The translations under genes were made by a program, and so were the position numbers. This document shows, piece after piece, positions 19,672 through 29,439 of a DNA stretch of 64,000 nt. Each line of letters starts with the position of its first letter. Position 1 is the stretch's first letter. The DNA comes from Spirosoma rhododendri (lineage in GTDB: Bacteria; Bacteroidota; Bacteroidia; Cytophagales; Spirosomataceae), in contig NZ_CP051677.1 in NCBI RefSeq assembly GCF_012849055.1, positions 2,805,001 to 2,869,000 on the forward strand, written 5' to 3'. Below the pieces are notes generated by a model. It saw only the letters and a program-made list of their open reading frames with translations, was not told where the DNA came from and did not search any database.

Positions 19672-20946
19672 ATGAAACAACTGTTTATGCTGGCTATCGG
19701 CGCGACGCTGCTGCTGACCGGCTGTTCCAAAACCAACGATACAAGTTCGACCGTTACGCCAACGACGACCCCAACGGTCAACAATTCGGTATCGGGCGAC
19801 GTGTCGGGTGTCTGGTCGAAAGGCAACACCTATAATGTCACGGGCCACATTCAGGTACCGGCCAGCCAGTCGCTGGTGATTCAGGAAGGGGTAAACGTCG
19901 TGTTCAGCGACTCGACGGTGAAGCCGGAATTTATCGTGAAAGGCAACCTGTACGTGGTGGGTACGTCGGCCAGCCCGGTGAAGTTTACCGTACCCGATGC
20001 CTGGAAAACCACGGCCAACCTGTTCGGGAATCTGTGGGGGGGCATCATTGCCGCGCCAACCTGTACGGAGATGCTTATCGACAACGCCATTCTGGAATAT
20101 GGCGGTGCCGTTACGACCGAAAGTTCACCGTCGGTAAAAGCGGGTCTGTACAAAGCCGCAGCGGGCAACCACGTACCGGCCGTCAACTACTCGAACGTCA
20201 ACGGTAAGCTGGTTATCGTCAATAGCCGGTTAAACAACCAGAATGAAGACGGTTTCTACATCGAAGGCGGTAAAGTGATTATCGCCAACAACAAGATTTA
20301 CACCACGGGTGTATCGGGTGGCGATGCCATCAACATCAAGTCGGGCGTGCAGGCCGACGTTGCGTACAATCTGGTTTATAGCCCGAACACCAACGCGCTG
20401 AAACTCTCGAACACCGGCGACCGCACCCCACAAGCCTACGTAATTGGCTACAACAACACCATCGTAAACGCGGGCTGGCGTCGGCCAACCATCAAGGGCG
20501 GATCGATCTGGGTGGAAATTGCGGTACGCGCCGAACTGTATAACAACCTGCTGGCCAACGACCGTTTCGGTGTCAAGCGTGATCCGAAAAATCCGGAAGA
20601 CAACCGTTCAAAAGTGAGCAACAACCTGTACTACGGCGCTACGCAGGATGGCGTAACCGGCTTCCAGACCACCAGCGAAATTCTGGCTGGTACGAGCGAC
20701 GTTACCAGCAAAACGGTGGGCGATAACGATCCGAAATTTGTGAACTACCCGCTCAGCACCGACCTGAAAAACGCGACCTTCAACACGGCCTGGGATTTCC
20801 GCCTGATGAGCGGTTCGCCCGCCATCGGTAAAGGCACCACAAGCTTCACGCCCATGTACTCAATCACCGGTCTGAGCTTCGCCAACGGTACCACCTACAA
20901 ATCGCCCGTCCCCTCGACCACCATCGGCGCCTACGGGGCGAACTAG
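19672..20946 (+). CDS. right-handed beta-helix lipoprotein
   Basis: The 424-residue product has a lipoprotein signal (ATLLLTGCSKTND). After a Thr-rich linker come ~15 short strand repeats with N/V/I ladders (VVNSRLNNQNEDGFYIEGGKV shortened: NSRLNNQNEDGFYIEG, IIANNKIYTTG, VAYNLVYSPNTNAL), typical of a right-handed parallel beta-helix (pectate-lyase-like fold). No obvious catalytic cluster can be named. It starts 33 bases after the TonB receptor and is followed 71 bases later by the phytase. Its role in the locus, perhaps surface binding of the substrate, is inference from position. Confidence 0.85.
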   Translation: MKQLFMLAIGATLLLTGCSKTNDTSSTVTPTTTPTVNNSVSGDVSGVWSKGNTYNVTGHIQVPASQSLVIQEGVNVVFSDSTVKPEFIVKGNLYVVGTSASPVKFTVPDAWKTTANLFGNLWGGIIAAPTCTEMLIDNAILEYGGAVTTESSPSVKAGLYKAAAGNHVPAVNYSNVNGKLVIVNSRLNNQNEDGFYIEGGKVIIANNKIYTTGVSGGDAINIKSGVQADVAYNLVYSPNTNALKLSNTGDRTPQAYVIGYNNTIVNAGWRRPTIKGGSIWVEIAVRAELYNNLLANDRFGVKRDPKNPEDNRSKVSNNLYYGATQDGVTGFQTTSEILAGTSDVTSKTVGDNDPKFVNYPLSTDLKNATFNTAWDFRLMSGSPAIGKGTTSFTPMYSITGLSFANGTTYKSPVPSTTIGAYGAN

Positions 20947-20954
20947 TCGTTGAG

Positions 20955-21017
20955 TTCAAGGTCTAAGGTTCAATGTTTAACGTTAAACCTTAGACCTTGA
21001 ACCTTAGACCTTAAACC
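20955..21017. repeat. nine heptamers, inverted at the centre, ending at the phytase start codon
   Basis: The 63 bases divide exactly into nine 7-mers. First come ttcaagg, tctaagg, ttcaatg and tttaacg, then the opposite orientation ttaaacc, ttagacc, ttgaacc, ttagacc and ttaaacc. The next base is the A of the phytase ATG. Two 16-base arms (20955-20970 and 20983-21003 region) are reverse complements and can form a hairpin in the mRNA. It may weaken coupling between the lipoprotein and phytase genes or be a mobile intergenic repeat. Confidence 0.85.
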
Positions 21018-22109
21018 ATGAACTACAAACCTCTTCTGCTACTGCTGGGCGTTGTCGCCTGTCAGACGCAGCAACATACAATTCAGACGACGTCGACGGC
21101 CGACAAATCGGCAGCGGACGTCGTTAAACCAGTCGTGATAACAGATTCCGTCCTGCACGATACCGACGATCCGGCCGTTTGGATCAATCCTGGCGATCCT
21201 GCTAAAAGCCTGATTGTCGGGACGGATAAAGACAAAGACGGCGGGCTCTACGTGTTCGACCTGAACGGCAAGCTACAGGCCGATAAAACGGTGCGTGGTC
21301 TGCAACGCCCCGACAATGTCGACATCGAATACGGCCTGATGTTGAACGGCAAACCCACCGACATCGCCGTAGCGACCGAGCGACTGACGCACAAGCTGCG
21401 CATCTACTCCCTGCCCGATATGAAGCCCATCGACAAAGGCGGACTCGATATGTTCGTGGGCGAAACCGGTACCGACTACCGCGATCTGATGGGTATCTCG
21501 CTCTATAAAAATAAAGCGGGTGTGATTTACGCCATCGTTGGTCGCAAAAACGGCCCCACAGACGGCTCGTATCTATGGCAGTATCGGCTCGATGACGACG
21601 GTATGGGGGCTGTACAGGCAACGCTGGTGCGTAAGTTCGGGCAATACAGCGGACTGAAAGAGATCGAGTCTATTGCTGTCGACGATCAGCTGGGCTATGT
21701 ATATTATTCCGACGAAGGAAAGGGTGTTCACCAGTACTACGCCGATCCGGAGAAAGGGAATCAGGAACTGGCTCTGTTCGCGACGACCGGCTTCACCGAA
21801 GACCACGAAGGCATCTCAATTTACAACCTGACCGACAGCACCGGTTACATCCTGGTGTCGGATCAGGGAGCCAACAAGTTTCACATTTTCACGCGGGAGG
21901 GTACGGCGCAGAACCCGTTTGAACACGCGCTGGTGAAAGTCGTGACGGTAAAAGCTGCGCAAAGCGACGGGTCCGAAACGATTTCCGTGCCGCTGAACGG
22001 GCAGTTTCAATATGGTCTGTTCATCGCCATGAGCGACGATCGCACGTTTCATCTCTACCGGTGGGAAGATATCATGCCACTCAGCAACCGGCCACTCACG
22101 AACCGCTAG
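21018..22109 (+). CDS. beta-propeller phytase (3-phytase)
   Basis: The 363-residue protein has a lipoprotein-type signal (LLLLLGVVACQTQQ). The family signature DTDDPAVWINPGDPAKSLIVG opens blade 1 (shortened core: DTDDPAVWINP). GTDKDKDGGLYVFDLNGK, RPDNVDIEYG, YRDLMGISLYK and TEDHEGISIYN follow, with the acidic calcium- and phosphate-binding residues of the six-bladed beta-propeller phytases. It releases phosphate from phytate at the cell surface or in the periplasm. It is the last gene of the TonB receptor/beta-helix/phytase group. The repeat before it reaches exactly to its ATG. Confidence 0.93.
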   Translation: MNYKPLLLLLGVVACQTQQHTIQTTSTADKSAADVVKPVVITDSVLHDTDDPAVWINPGDPAKSLIVGTDKDKDGGLYVFDLNGKLQADKTVRGLQRPDNVDIEYGLMLNGKPTDIAVATERLTHKLRIYSLPDMKPIDKGGLDMFVGETGTDYRDLMGISLYKNKAGVIYAIVGRKNGPTDGSYLWQYRLDDDGMGAVQATLVRKFGQYSGLKEIESIAVDDQLGYVYYSDEGKGVHQYYADPEKGNQELALFATTGFTEDHEGISIYNLTDSTGYILVSDQGANKFHIFTREGTAQNPFEHALVKVVTVKAAQSDGSETISVPLNGQFQYGLFIAMSDDRTFHLYRWEDIMPLSNRPLTNR

Positions 22110-22120
22110 ACAACGGTTCT

Positions 22121-22178
22121 ATTTCGTACAAGCAAAAGGGAAACTTCACATGAAGTTTCCCTTTTGCTTGTACGAAAT
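22121..22178 (+). terminator. long perfect hairpin after the phytase gene
   Basis: Arms 22121-22148 and 22151-22178 are exact 28-base reverse complements separated by two bases. It lies 12 bases after the phytase stop and is the likely operon terminator, although a T tail after the stem is absent. Confidence 0.75.
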
Positions 22179-23046
22179 ACGCTTCCTGTTTTAGTCTGTT
22201 GAAAAACGCCGGACGATGCCCTGCTTGCTTACGTTTACCCTTTTTGCCACAGCAGGTCAATCGGCGGGGAGTATACATGATCGGCAATGTTATCAAAAGG
22301 TATTATATGCGTAATATGGGGTATTTGGGGCATCGGTAGTGTGTATAGCAGTATTATTAAAAATGCATTAAACATAGTGCTACGCAGGGATCGTGATAAG
22401 TAGATTTAATGCGTCGGGAAAAACGGTAAGCTAAAGCCTTATAGTTTAAAAACAGTACTGCGTATAGAAAGTGAATTGTCTGTGAGTAGTAATACGGTAA
22501 GGTGTTGAAAAGGGATAAAAATTACGGTGAATTTACTTTGGCAGAAACAGACTAAAATGTCCACGAATATACTAGCCCAAATTAATACGACTCAAGAGCT
22601 GAGCAAGTAAGAAATCTGTAGCGCATCTATCGCCCGTAATGGTCATATGTGTCGATAAGGGCCATTTTGTGCCTGAATCGGGCTGCTGAATACATCAGCA
22701 AATTCACGCTGCAACGGTCAAAGAAATAAGCAAAATACGGTTCATTATTTTTCTGCGACACATAGGAAAATTATTGTTGAACTGGGTAAAAATACTATGA
22801 TGATTATGAGTTAAAAATAGAATGAAAATTGCATCATACTTTGTCAATCTGCTTTTAGTTTCACATCTATCGAAATAGTGATAAGTGAATCTGCGCAAAA
22901 GAATATTCTGTTGTTCGATAATGTAATAGACGAATAAGTAGGCGGTATGGTGGGATACGCAATTTTATTTTTTAATAAATCTTTAATAGGTTTGTCTTTA
23001 ATACCATCTGATCAGTGTTAGATCACATTAACTTAAACTATGTTCT
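22179..23046. other. 868-base AT-rich intergenic region
   Basis: No supported gene. The only open frames are short, lack family features and are AT-rich by composition. The last ~100 bases before 23047 contain T-rich promoter-like sequence (ggtttgtctttaatacc near 22990) for the downstream SusC gene, but no clean TAnnTTTG box. Nothing else is recognised. Confidence 0.6.
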
Positions 23047-26000
23047 ATGCGTAAATTTCTACTAACACAGTTTTTGCTGTGTTTACTTGCTATTCCCTTG
23101 TTGGCTCAGGACCGGGTCGTCAGCGGGAAGATCACTTCATCAGAAGACAACTCCGCACTACCGGGGGTCAACATCACGATCAAAGGCACCACCCGTGGTG
23201 TCACGTCGGATGCTGACGGCAATTACAGCATCAGCGTACCGACTACGGCAACTACACTGGTGTACTCGTTCATCGGCTACAAAAGGCAGGAAGAGGCTAT
23301 TGGCAATAAGAACATTGTCAACGTCATACTGGCAGCCGACGCGTCGACATTGCAGGAGTTCGTCGTGACGGCGCAGGGTATCCGCAAAAACCCGCGGGAG
23401 CTTGGTTATGCCGTGTCAAACGTCAAAACTGAAGACGTAACTGTAGGTCGCTCGCCCCAATTGGCGCAGGCCTTATCGGGCAAAGTAACGGGTCTGGCCG
23501 TTTATAATGTCAATAACAGCGTTGATCCGGCAGTTAAGATTGTACTGCGGGGTTACCGATCGCTGACGGGTAACAACGAAGCCCTTGTCGTACTTGATGG
23601 TATGCAGACCACGTCGACCGTTCTATCGACGATAAACCCGGTCGATATCGAAAGCGTATCGATTCTGAAAGGTGGCCAGGCCGCAACGCTGTACGGCTCG
23701 GCCGGTATCAACGGAGCAATCATCATCACGACCAAGAAAGGCAATAAGGGTAAGCTCAAAGTTTCGTACTCCAACAGCACGAACTTCGATCAGATCAGCT
23801 TCATGCCCCAGCTTCAGGATAAGTACGGTTCAGGTTCGCACTACGCGACTTCGTTTGGCGGAACGGGCTACAAGACCGACTATCTGGAGCGGATGAAAGA
23901 CAACTGGCGGTCATACGAAAACCAGCAGTATGGCGATCAGTTCGACGGGTCAACCCGGATTCAGGGTCGTACGGCAGAAGATGGTAGTCAGCTGCTGATC
24001 CCGTACACGGCCATTCCAAATGCCCGCCGGAAAGCGTTCAATACCGGCGTTTCGGTCAACAACCAAATCAATTTTCAGGGGGGCGACGAAACCAGCTCTT
24101 TTTACCTGTCCCTCGAAAATCAGTCGATAAACGGTATTGTGCCCGGCGACAAGAGCAACCGCACGGGAACACGGCTGTCTGCGACGAAAGAGTATGGTAA
24201 ACTGACGGCCAGTTTCAACGCAGCCTACGTACAGAATGTGGTTGACCGGACATCGTCGGATTTTTACAACAACATACTTAATCAGCCGGCCAACCTGCCC
24301 CTGAGCGACCTGCGCAACTGGCAAACAAATCCGCTGGCCAACCCCAATGGGTTCTACAACGATTACTACAATAATCCGTATTTCGAAGCTGACAACAACC
24401 GGCTTAAATACAAGGATGCCAACTTGAATGGTAACGTCAATCTGACGCTTCGGGCTACGCCCTGGCTGTCGTTTGTCGAGCGGCTGGGTGTGCTAAACAA
24501 CTCCCGGACGGGTAAGAATACGACTGGCAAATTCACCTATACCGACTGGGCGAAGAACAGCGCCTTCATTCCGTCTCCCTTCTTCCGGGATGGCGACGGC
24601 ACGGGTATTTACCGGGCCATCACCGACATTCAGGGTTCGGTGCTGGATTATTCGGGTACGGAAAACGTCATCAACAACGAATTCCAGATTCAACTGGCGA
24701 AGGATTTCGGACCGCTGACGAACCGATTGATTCTGGGTAACAGCCTGTATCAGCGGACGACCAACAACATAGCTGTCGGATCAAGCTCAATCGTTGTTCC
24801 CGATGTATACAACGTGTCGAACCGGCAGGGTATCCTGACGGGGGGCAGATTCTGACGCAGGAACGCCGGCTTGGCTACTATGCCGACCTGACGATGAACT
24901 ACCGTAACTGGCTGACGGTAAATGGTTCGTTCCGGTTCGATCAGACATCGCGCTTTTACAAGCCCACCCGCGCAGCCAACTTCTGGTCGTATCCTTACTA
25001 TGGCGTAGCGGTGTCGTTTATTGCGACCGACGCGTTCCCGGCTATCAAGGGTAACACGCTGAACTACCTGAAACTACGGGCCAACTACAACAAGAACGCC
25101 AACGACAATATTCCCCTGTACGGATTGGATCTGACTTACCCCAACGGAGCCAGTTTCCCGTACGGTAATGCCGTAGGTCTAACGGTAGGCAATACACTTC
25201 CCGACCCGAACCTCAAGCCGGAGCAGGTCTATTCGAGTGAAGTTGGCGCAGAATTCCAGTTGTTCAATAACCGGGTAAACGTCGATGTGTCGGCGTATAC
25301 ACAGACGTCGAAAGGACAGGTTATTACCGTTCGTGTTCCTAACAGTACTGGTTTCCAGAACCTGCTGATCAACGTGGGCGAAACCCGTAACTGGGGCTAC
25401 GAAGCCGAACTGAAGTATCTCATCGCCCGTGCCGGGAAGTTTACCTGGGATGCCAGTGTTCGTTACTCGTACAACGACAATAAAGTTATCGACTTGTACC
25501 CGGGTATCAACGAATTCCAGATCGGCGGTCTTTCGTATGCCAATACGAACGTAATCAAAGATTCGCGCTTCCCGATTCTGAAAACCGACGGCTACCAGTA
25601 TGCACCGGATGGGTCGGGCCGGGTGCTGGTTAATGCCACGACGGGTTATCCCCTGCGCAATACGTCGCTGCTGCCACGTGGAGGTGTACTGCCCCGGCAC
25701 ATCGCGGGCTTGGGGTCGAAAATGGAATACGGCGATTTCGGCTTCACGTTCAACTTCGAGTATCGGGGTGGCAACGTAATGTTCAGCGACCTAGGTCGTC
25801 AGATGACATTCACCGGTACGGGTAAATGGACGGAAGATCGGGCACCCCATATCTTCCCAAACTCGGCTTACTTGGGTCCCGATGGCACAACGGTCGTGCC
25901 GAACACAACGGTTAACGTACGTGAGGCTGAATATTCGTTGTGGGTAGACAACTACCGGCTGATCTCGGAAAATTTCGTTACGCCAGCCTGGTTTATCAAA

Positions 26001-26285
26001 CTCCGCGACATCAATCTGTCGTACCGTTTGCCCCAGCGCCTGATGGAACGGACGAAAATCTTCTCAGGGGCTAGTATCGCGCTGTATGGCCGCAACCTGC
26101 TGACGATTGTCGACAAACTGAACTACTACACGGACCCCGAATTCAGCTATCAGGGCAACCCTACGCCGGGCAGTCAGGCTACGCAAGTTCCTACGACTAA
26201 CTCGGCAGTTGGTATCGGTATCAACACGACGGGGCAGACTCCGCCCGTTCGCCAGTACGGCGTCAACATCAACCTCACATTCTAG
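23047..26285 (+). CDS. SusC/RagA-type TonB-linked transporter, one-base frameshift at 24840-24845
   Basis: Signal peptide MRKFLLTQFLLCLLAIPLLAQ; regulatory-like domain VVSGKITSSEDNSALPGVNI; plug with LQEFVVTAQGIRKN, NEALVVLDGM and ILKGGQAATLYGSAGINGAI; then the barrel. The frame stops at 24855 after ILTGGRF. One extra G in the six-G run at 24840-24845 gives ILTGGQILTQERRLGYYADL and then MNYRNWLTVNGSFRFDQ. The barrel continues to YGVNINLTF, a normal SusC end with terminal Phe. The repaired length is 1080 codons, close to the other SusC here. The SusD partner starts 22 bases downstream. Confidence 0.9.
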
Positions 26286-26307
26286 TAATCGTCAATACTG
26301 ACTTGAG

Positions 26308-27858
26308 ATGAAACTAAAAGCGTTAACAATAGCCACACTGATCGCCCTAGGTGGTTGCAGTACCAGGGACTTTCTGAATATAAATACCAACCCCAACCAA
26401 TTACCTACCTCGACGCCCAACTTCGTATTTACGAACGCGTTGAACGTCACCGCAACGAATCTGGCGGGTAACAATGCTGGTAACGCCGGTCAGAACGCCA
26501 ACGAACTTGGTTTCTATTGGGCCGGACAATGGTCGCAGGGCAACGGGTACATCATCAACACGGCCCAGTTTGCCTACCAGTTTACGAACGGCGATTTCAA
26601 CTACTGGGACACGTTCTACGATAATCTGGAGGATTACCAATTCGTGATCAACAACGCCGATGCCAACAGCCAGAAGTTTCTGAAAGGCCCGGCGAAGGTG
26701 ATGAAAGCGATGATCTTCCAGCAATTGGTCGATATGTATGGCAACATTCCTTATACGGATGCTCTGAAAGGGGCTTCGGTACTGGCCCCTAAGTTCGACG
26801 ATCAGAAGGCTGTGTACGAAGCCCTGATAACGTCGCTCGATGAAGCCATCGTCGATCTGAAAGCAAACCCATTCACGGGTGGTTTTGGTACGGCAGATAT
26901 TGCCTTTGGTGGTAACACAACCCGGTGGGTGCAGTTTGCCAATTCGTTGAAGATGCGGATTCTAATTCGCCAGTCGCGCATTACGGGCCGTGATTCGTAT
27001 ATCAAGCCGGAGATCAACAAGATCGTAACGGAAGGATCGGGCTTTCTGACGGGTTACGAAGCCAGCATTGGTGGCCCATCGTTCTTCCAGCCGGCAGCCG
27101 GGCAGCTCAACCCTGCCTATGATCGATGGGGGTATAGCGAAACAGGGGCGAAGCGCGCACTCAACAACTACCCGCGCCCAACTCAGTTTCTGATCAATAC
27201 GCTAAAAATGAACGGGGATACCCTGCGTCTGAAGCGTATTGCCTACGCAACCGGTGGCGAAAACAGCAATAATCCGGGGGTAAGTACGAAAGCTGAAGTT
27301 GCGGCCAACTACTCAGGTACACCTTTCGGTGCCAGCTCTGGTTATCTGCCCGCCAATACTTCTTCGGTCGGCCCCAGCCTGCTCGTAAAAGGCGATTACA
27401 ATCGGGCGTACATACTGATGACGGCGGCAGAGGTTCAGTTTCTGCTGGCTGAAGCCAAGCAACGTTACAGCGATGTGACGCTGCCCAATACGGCGCAGGC
27501 TTACTTTGAAGAAGGCATTGTTCAGTCGTTCCGCGTATTGGGCGCCAGTTCAACGGGTGCGTCTGCTTTCAAAGGAAGCAAAGTCAACAATTATGACTGG
27601 ACAGCATCGACGGATAAACTGGCGGCTATCGCCTACCAGAAGTGGGTGGCACTGACCAATTTCAGCGGTCTGGAAGCGTGGGCCGAATATCGCCGGACCA
27701 ATCTGCCCGTTACGCCACAAAGTGTACAGGTGCCGGATGCCCGTCGTCCATTGCGGCTGTTCTACCCAAATACGGAAGGCGGGTCGAATACCGCTAACGT
27801 AACGGCACAGGGCACTATCGACGTCTTCTCAACCCGTTTGTTCTGGGATGTAGACTAG
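26308..27858 (+). CDS. SusD/RagB-like nutrient-binding outer-membrane lipoprotein
   Basis: A 516-residue lipoprotein (lipobox ALGGC) with the SusD-like_2 pattern: FLNINTNPNQLPTSTPNFVF at the N-terminus, VDMYGNIPYTDALKG, SLKMRILIRQSRITGRD, MTAAEVQFLLAEAKQR and the C-terminal FSGLEAWAEYRRTNLP. It is the partner of the SusC gene 22 bases upstream. No enzyme or regulator is attached to this pair, so the ligand is unknown. A strong terminator follows. Confidence 0.94.
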   Translation: MKLKALTIATLIALGGCSTRDFLNINTNPNQLPTSTPNFVFTNALNVTATNLAGNNAGNAGQNANELGFYWAGQWSQGNGYIINTAQFAYQFTNGDFNYWDTFYDNLEDYQFVINNADANSQKFLKGPAKVMKAMIFQQLVDMYGNIPYTDALKGASVLAPKFDDQKAVYEALITSLDEAIVDLKANPFTGGFGTADIAFGGNTTRWVQFANSLKMRILIRQSRITGRDSYIKPEINKIVTEGSGFLTGYEASIGGPSFFQPAAGQLNPAYDRWGYSETGAKRALNNYPRPTQFLINTLKMNGDTLRLKRIAYATGGENSNNPGVSTKAEVAANYSGTPFGASSGYLPANTSSVGPSLLVKGDYNRAYILMTAAEVQFLLAEAKQRYSDVTLPNTAQAYFEEGIVQSFRVLGASSTGASAFKGSKVNNYDWTASTDKLAAIAYQKWVALTNFSGLEAWAEYRRTNLPVTPQSVQVPDARRPLRLFYPNTEGGSNTANVTAQGTIDVFSTRLFWDVD

Positions 27859-27876
27859 CGATATCTGCTCTATGGC

Positions 27877-27911
27877 AAAAAGGCCCCGCTGCATAGTAGC
27901 GGGGCCTTTTT
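27877..27911 (+). terminator. intrinsic terminator after SusCD pair
   Basis: Perfect 14-base arms (27877-27890 and 27898-27911) enclose a 7-base loop, GC-rich at the base, and end in a T run. Confidence 0.9.
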
Positions 27912-28422
27912 TATGGCTGGCGGATGAAAACAAAAAAGCGGTCCGACAAGGTCAGTCCGCTTTTCACATTACGCTTTATCCAACTATTAAAACTGCTATT
28001 TAGAGTACTGTCCACCGGGGCGGTCAGCTAAATCGTCGAGGCTGTAACCGTCTCTATGTATGAACATTAAAAAAGACGTGCTGCAAAATAACTGAGATGA
28101 AGCCAGAATCCGGCCTACCGTCCAATAAATAAAGCTCCGTTGAATAAGTGAATCAAGTTGGTGGAGGTGGCGCGATAGGTAACAACGAATAGCCGGATAC
28201 TGAAATCATCGTACAAAATTTGAGTATTTATCACTACGCCTAAACTTAATATCGATGTATGTTCAGTACTTGATACAAAGATTTTGACGACTACCGAACA
28301 CGAGTTTTACCTGTTCACCGAAAAAGCCGGTTGACACCCTGTTTCGTGGGCAGCCGCGCGATCTTTTTAAAAACTTTTGCCGGTATCGTCAGTTCTAATC
28401 AATACGTAAACAATGTAATAAG
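27912..28422. other. intergenic region, no gene seen
   Basis: About 510 bases. A second weak hairpin (agcggtccgac with gtcagtccgct) lies at 27937-27962. The rest is AT-rich with no credible gene or clear promoter box. A 35-codon frame near 27924 was judged spurious. Confidence 0.6.
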
Positions 28423-28956
28423 ATGAGTGACGAACAGGACGATTACTCAATGAAGGATGCTCAGATAGCTGGCAAGCAGGAGCAGCCGCTCGGCACCGAC
28501 GGAAGCGATCAGGATCGGGCCAATATCGACAATAAGCATCGCGAGAGTGAAGAAAACTCAGCGAATGGCCTCGACAGCGAAACGGTAGTTGGCGGTCAGG
28601 ATGGCCGCAACAACCGGGGCATTGGTAGCACAGATATGGATAGCGAAAATGGCCTGCTCCGCATGAATGATATGGACGATAGTCAGATGCAGGTGACGGA
28701 CGAAGGCATGGAAAGTGCTACTAGCGGTGAAAACCGGACGAATACCAGCACGGTCGATGTGACAACGAGTGGCCCCGACGATTATGCGTCGGCAGACGAA
28801 GTTGGTACACCCGACGCCGAAGTTCCGGCGAAGGAGCAAGCCGACGAAGATGATGAAGGCGACCCGGACAACACACAGCCAACTGGCAATGACGAGGCCG
28901 ACGAGGAGCAGATCAGCCAGATCGGCACAGACCTCGACAACCAGCCTGCCTACTGA
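28423..28956 (+). CDS. acidic low-complexity hypothetical protein
   Basis: The 177 residues are rich in D, E, N, G, S and T and almost lack aromatic or long hydrophobic stretches, so the protein is predicted to be disordered and soluble. No signal peptide or family was recognised. It contains internal SENG, DMDS-type and ADE/DEAD patterns but no clean repeat. The next gene, 50 bases downstream, encodes a similar acidic small protein, and a shared terminator follows both. Codon use looks like that of neighbouring genes, which supports real coding. A stress-protective hydrophilin-like role is possible but unproven. Confidence 0.7.
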   Translation: MSDEQDDYSMKDAQIAGKQEQPLGTDGSDQDRANIDNKHRESEENSANGLDSETVVGGQDGRNNRGIGSTDMDSENGLLRMNDMDDSQMQVTDEGMESATSGENRTNTSTVDVTTSGPDDYASADEVGTPDAEVPAKEQADEDDEGDPDNTQPTGNDEADEEQISQIGTDLDNQPAY

Positions 28957-29006
28957 TAAGCTAGTAATAGCAATTACTCAACGAAACAACTAAACCGAAC
29001 AGAGCC

Positions 29007-29369
29007 ATGAGCGTTAGCAGCAACAGCCGCAAAGAAAGCACGGAGTCGTACGCGGCTCAACAAATGCACAGTACGATGGGTATCGCGCCCGAGCTGGCCC
29101 AGTTGAACGATAAAAACCTAGACAACGATATGCCGTCGCGCGTAGCGAGCAGCAACGACACCGATGTGCCGGGCGATTACCAGCAGGCCGAAGCGTTAGC
29201 TGCCGAAGGCAATGATGCTGAAGCGAGCGGAGAAGGCGCATCCGTTGTTGATTCCAGCGACTCCATGGGTCATAAAGTGGCCGATGCCGATTGGAACACA
29301 ACCACGGAAGACGGCGCAATCCCGGCGAAGCGTGCCGATGAGCCAGACCGGACGTTAGGCAACTCGTAG
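29007..29369 (+). CDS. small acidic hypothetical protein
   Basis: A 120-residue hydrophilic protein rich in A, S, D, E and N, without a membrane segment or signal peptide. It starts with MSVSSNSRKESTESYAAQ and has the segment DVPGDYQQAEALAAEGNDAE. No family was recognised. It follows the preceding acidic gene by 50 bases on the same strand and ends 17 bases before a strong terminator, so the two probably form an operon. Function unknown; the shared composition suggests related roles. Confidence 0.7.
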   Translation: MSVSSNSRKESTESYAAQQMHSTMGIAPELAQLNDKNLDNDMPSRVASSNDTDVPGDYQQAEALAAEGNDAEASGEGASVVDSSDSMGHKVADADWNTTTEDGAIPAKRADEPDRTLGNS

Positions 29370-29386
29370 GATATATCAGTATATTG

Positions 29387-29417
29387 AAAAGGGCGGACCC
29401 GACGGTTCGCCCTTTTT
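29387..29417. terminator. bidirectional terminator
   Basis: Arms aaaagggcg (29387-29395) and cgcccttttt (29408-29417) pair around a GC-rich loop. It lies between the acidic-protein pair and the convergent beta-propeller gene. Confidence 0.85.
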
Positions 29418-29439
29418 GCGTTTATACCCCGGAACACTT

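Noticed and set aside
22704-22898. 64-codon frame in the AT-rich gap
   Set aside because: No conserved motif and an AT-driven composition; treated as chance.
27924-28028. 35-codon frame after the SusCD terminator
   Set aside because: Too short, overlaps a hairpin and lacks any supporting feature.
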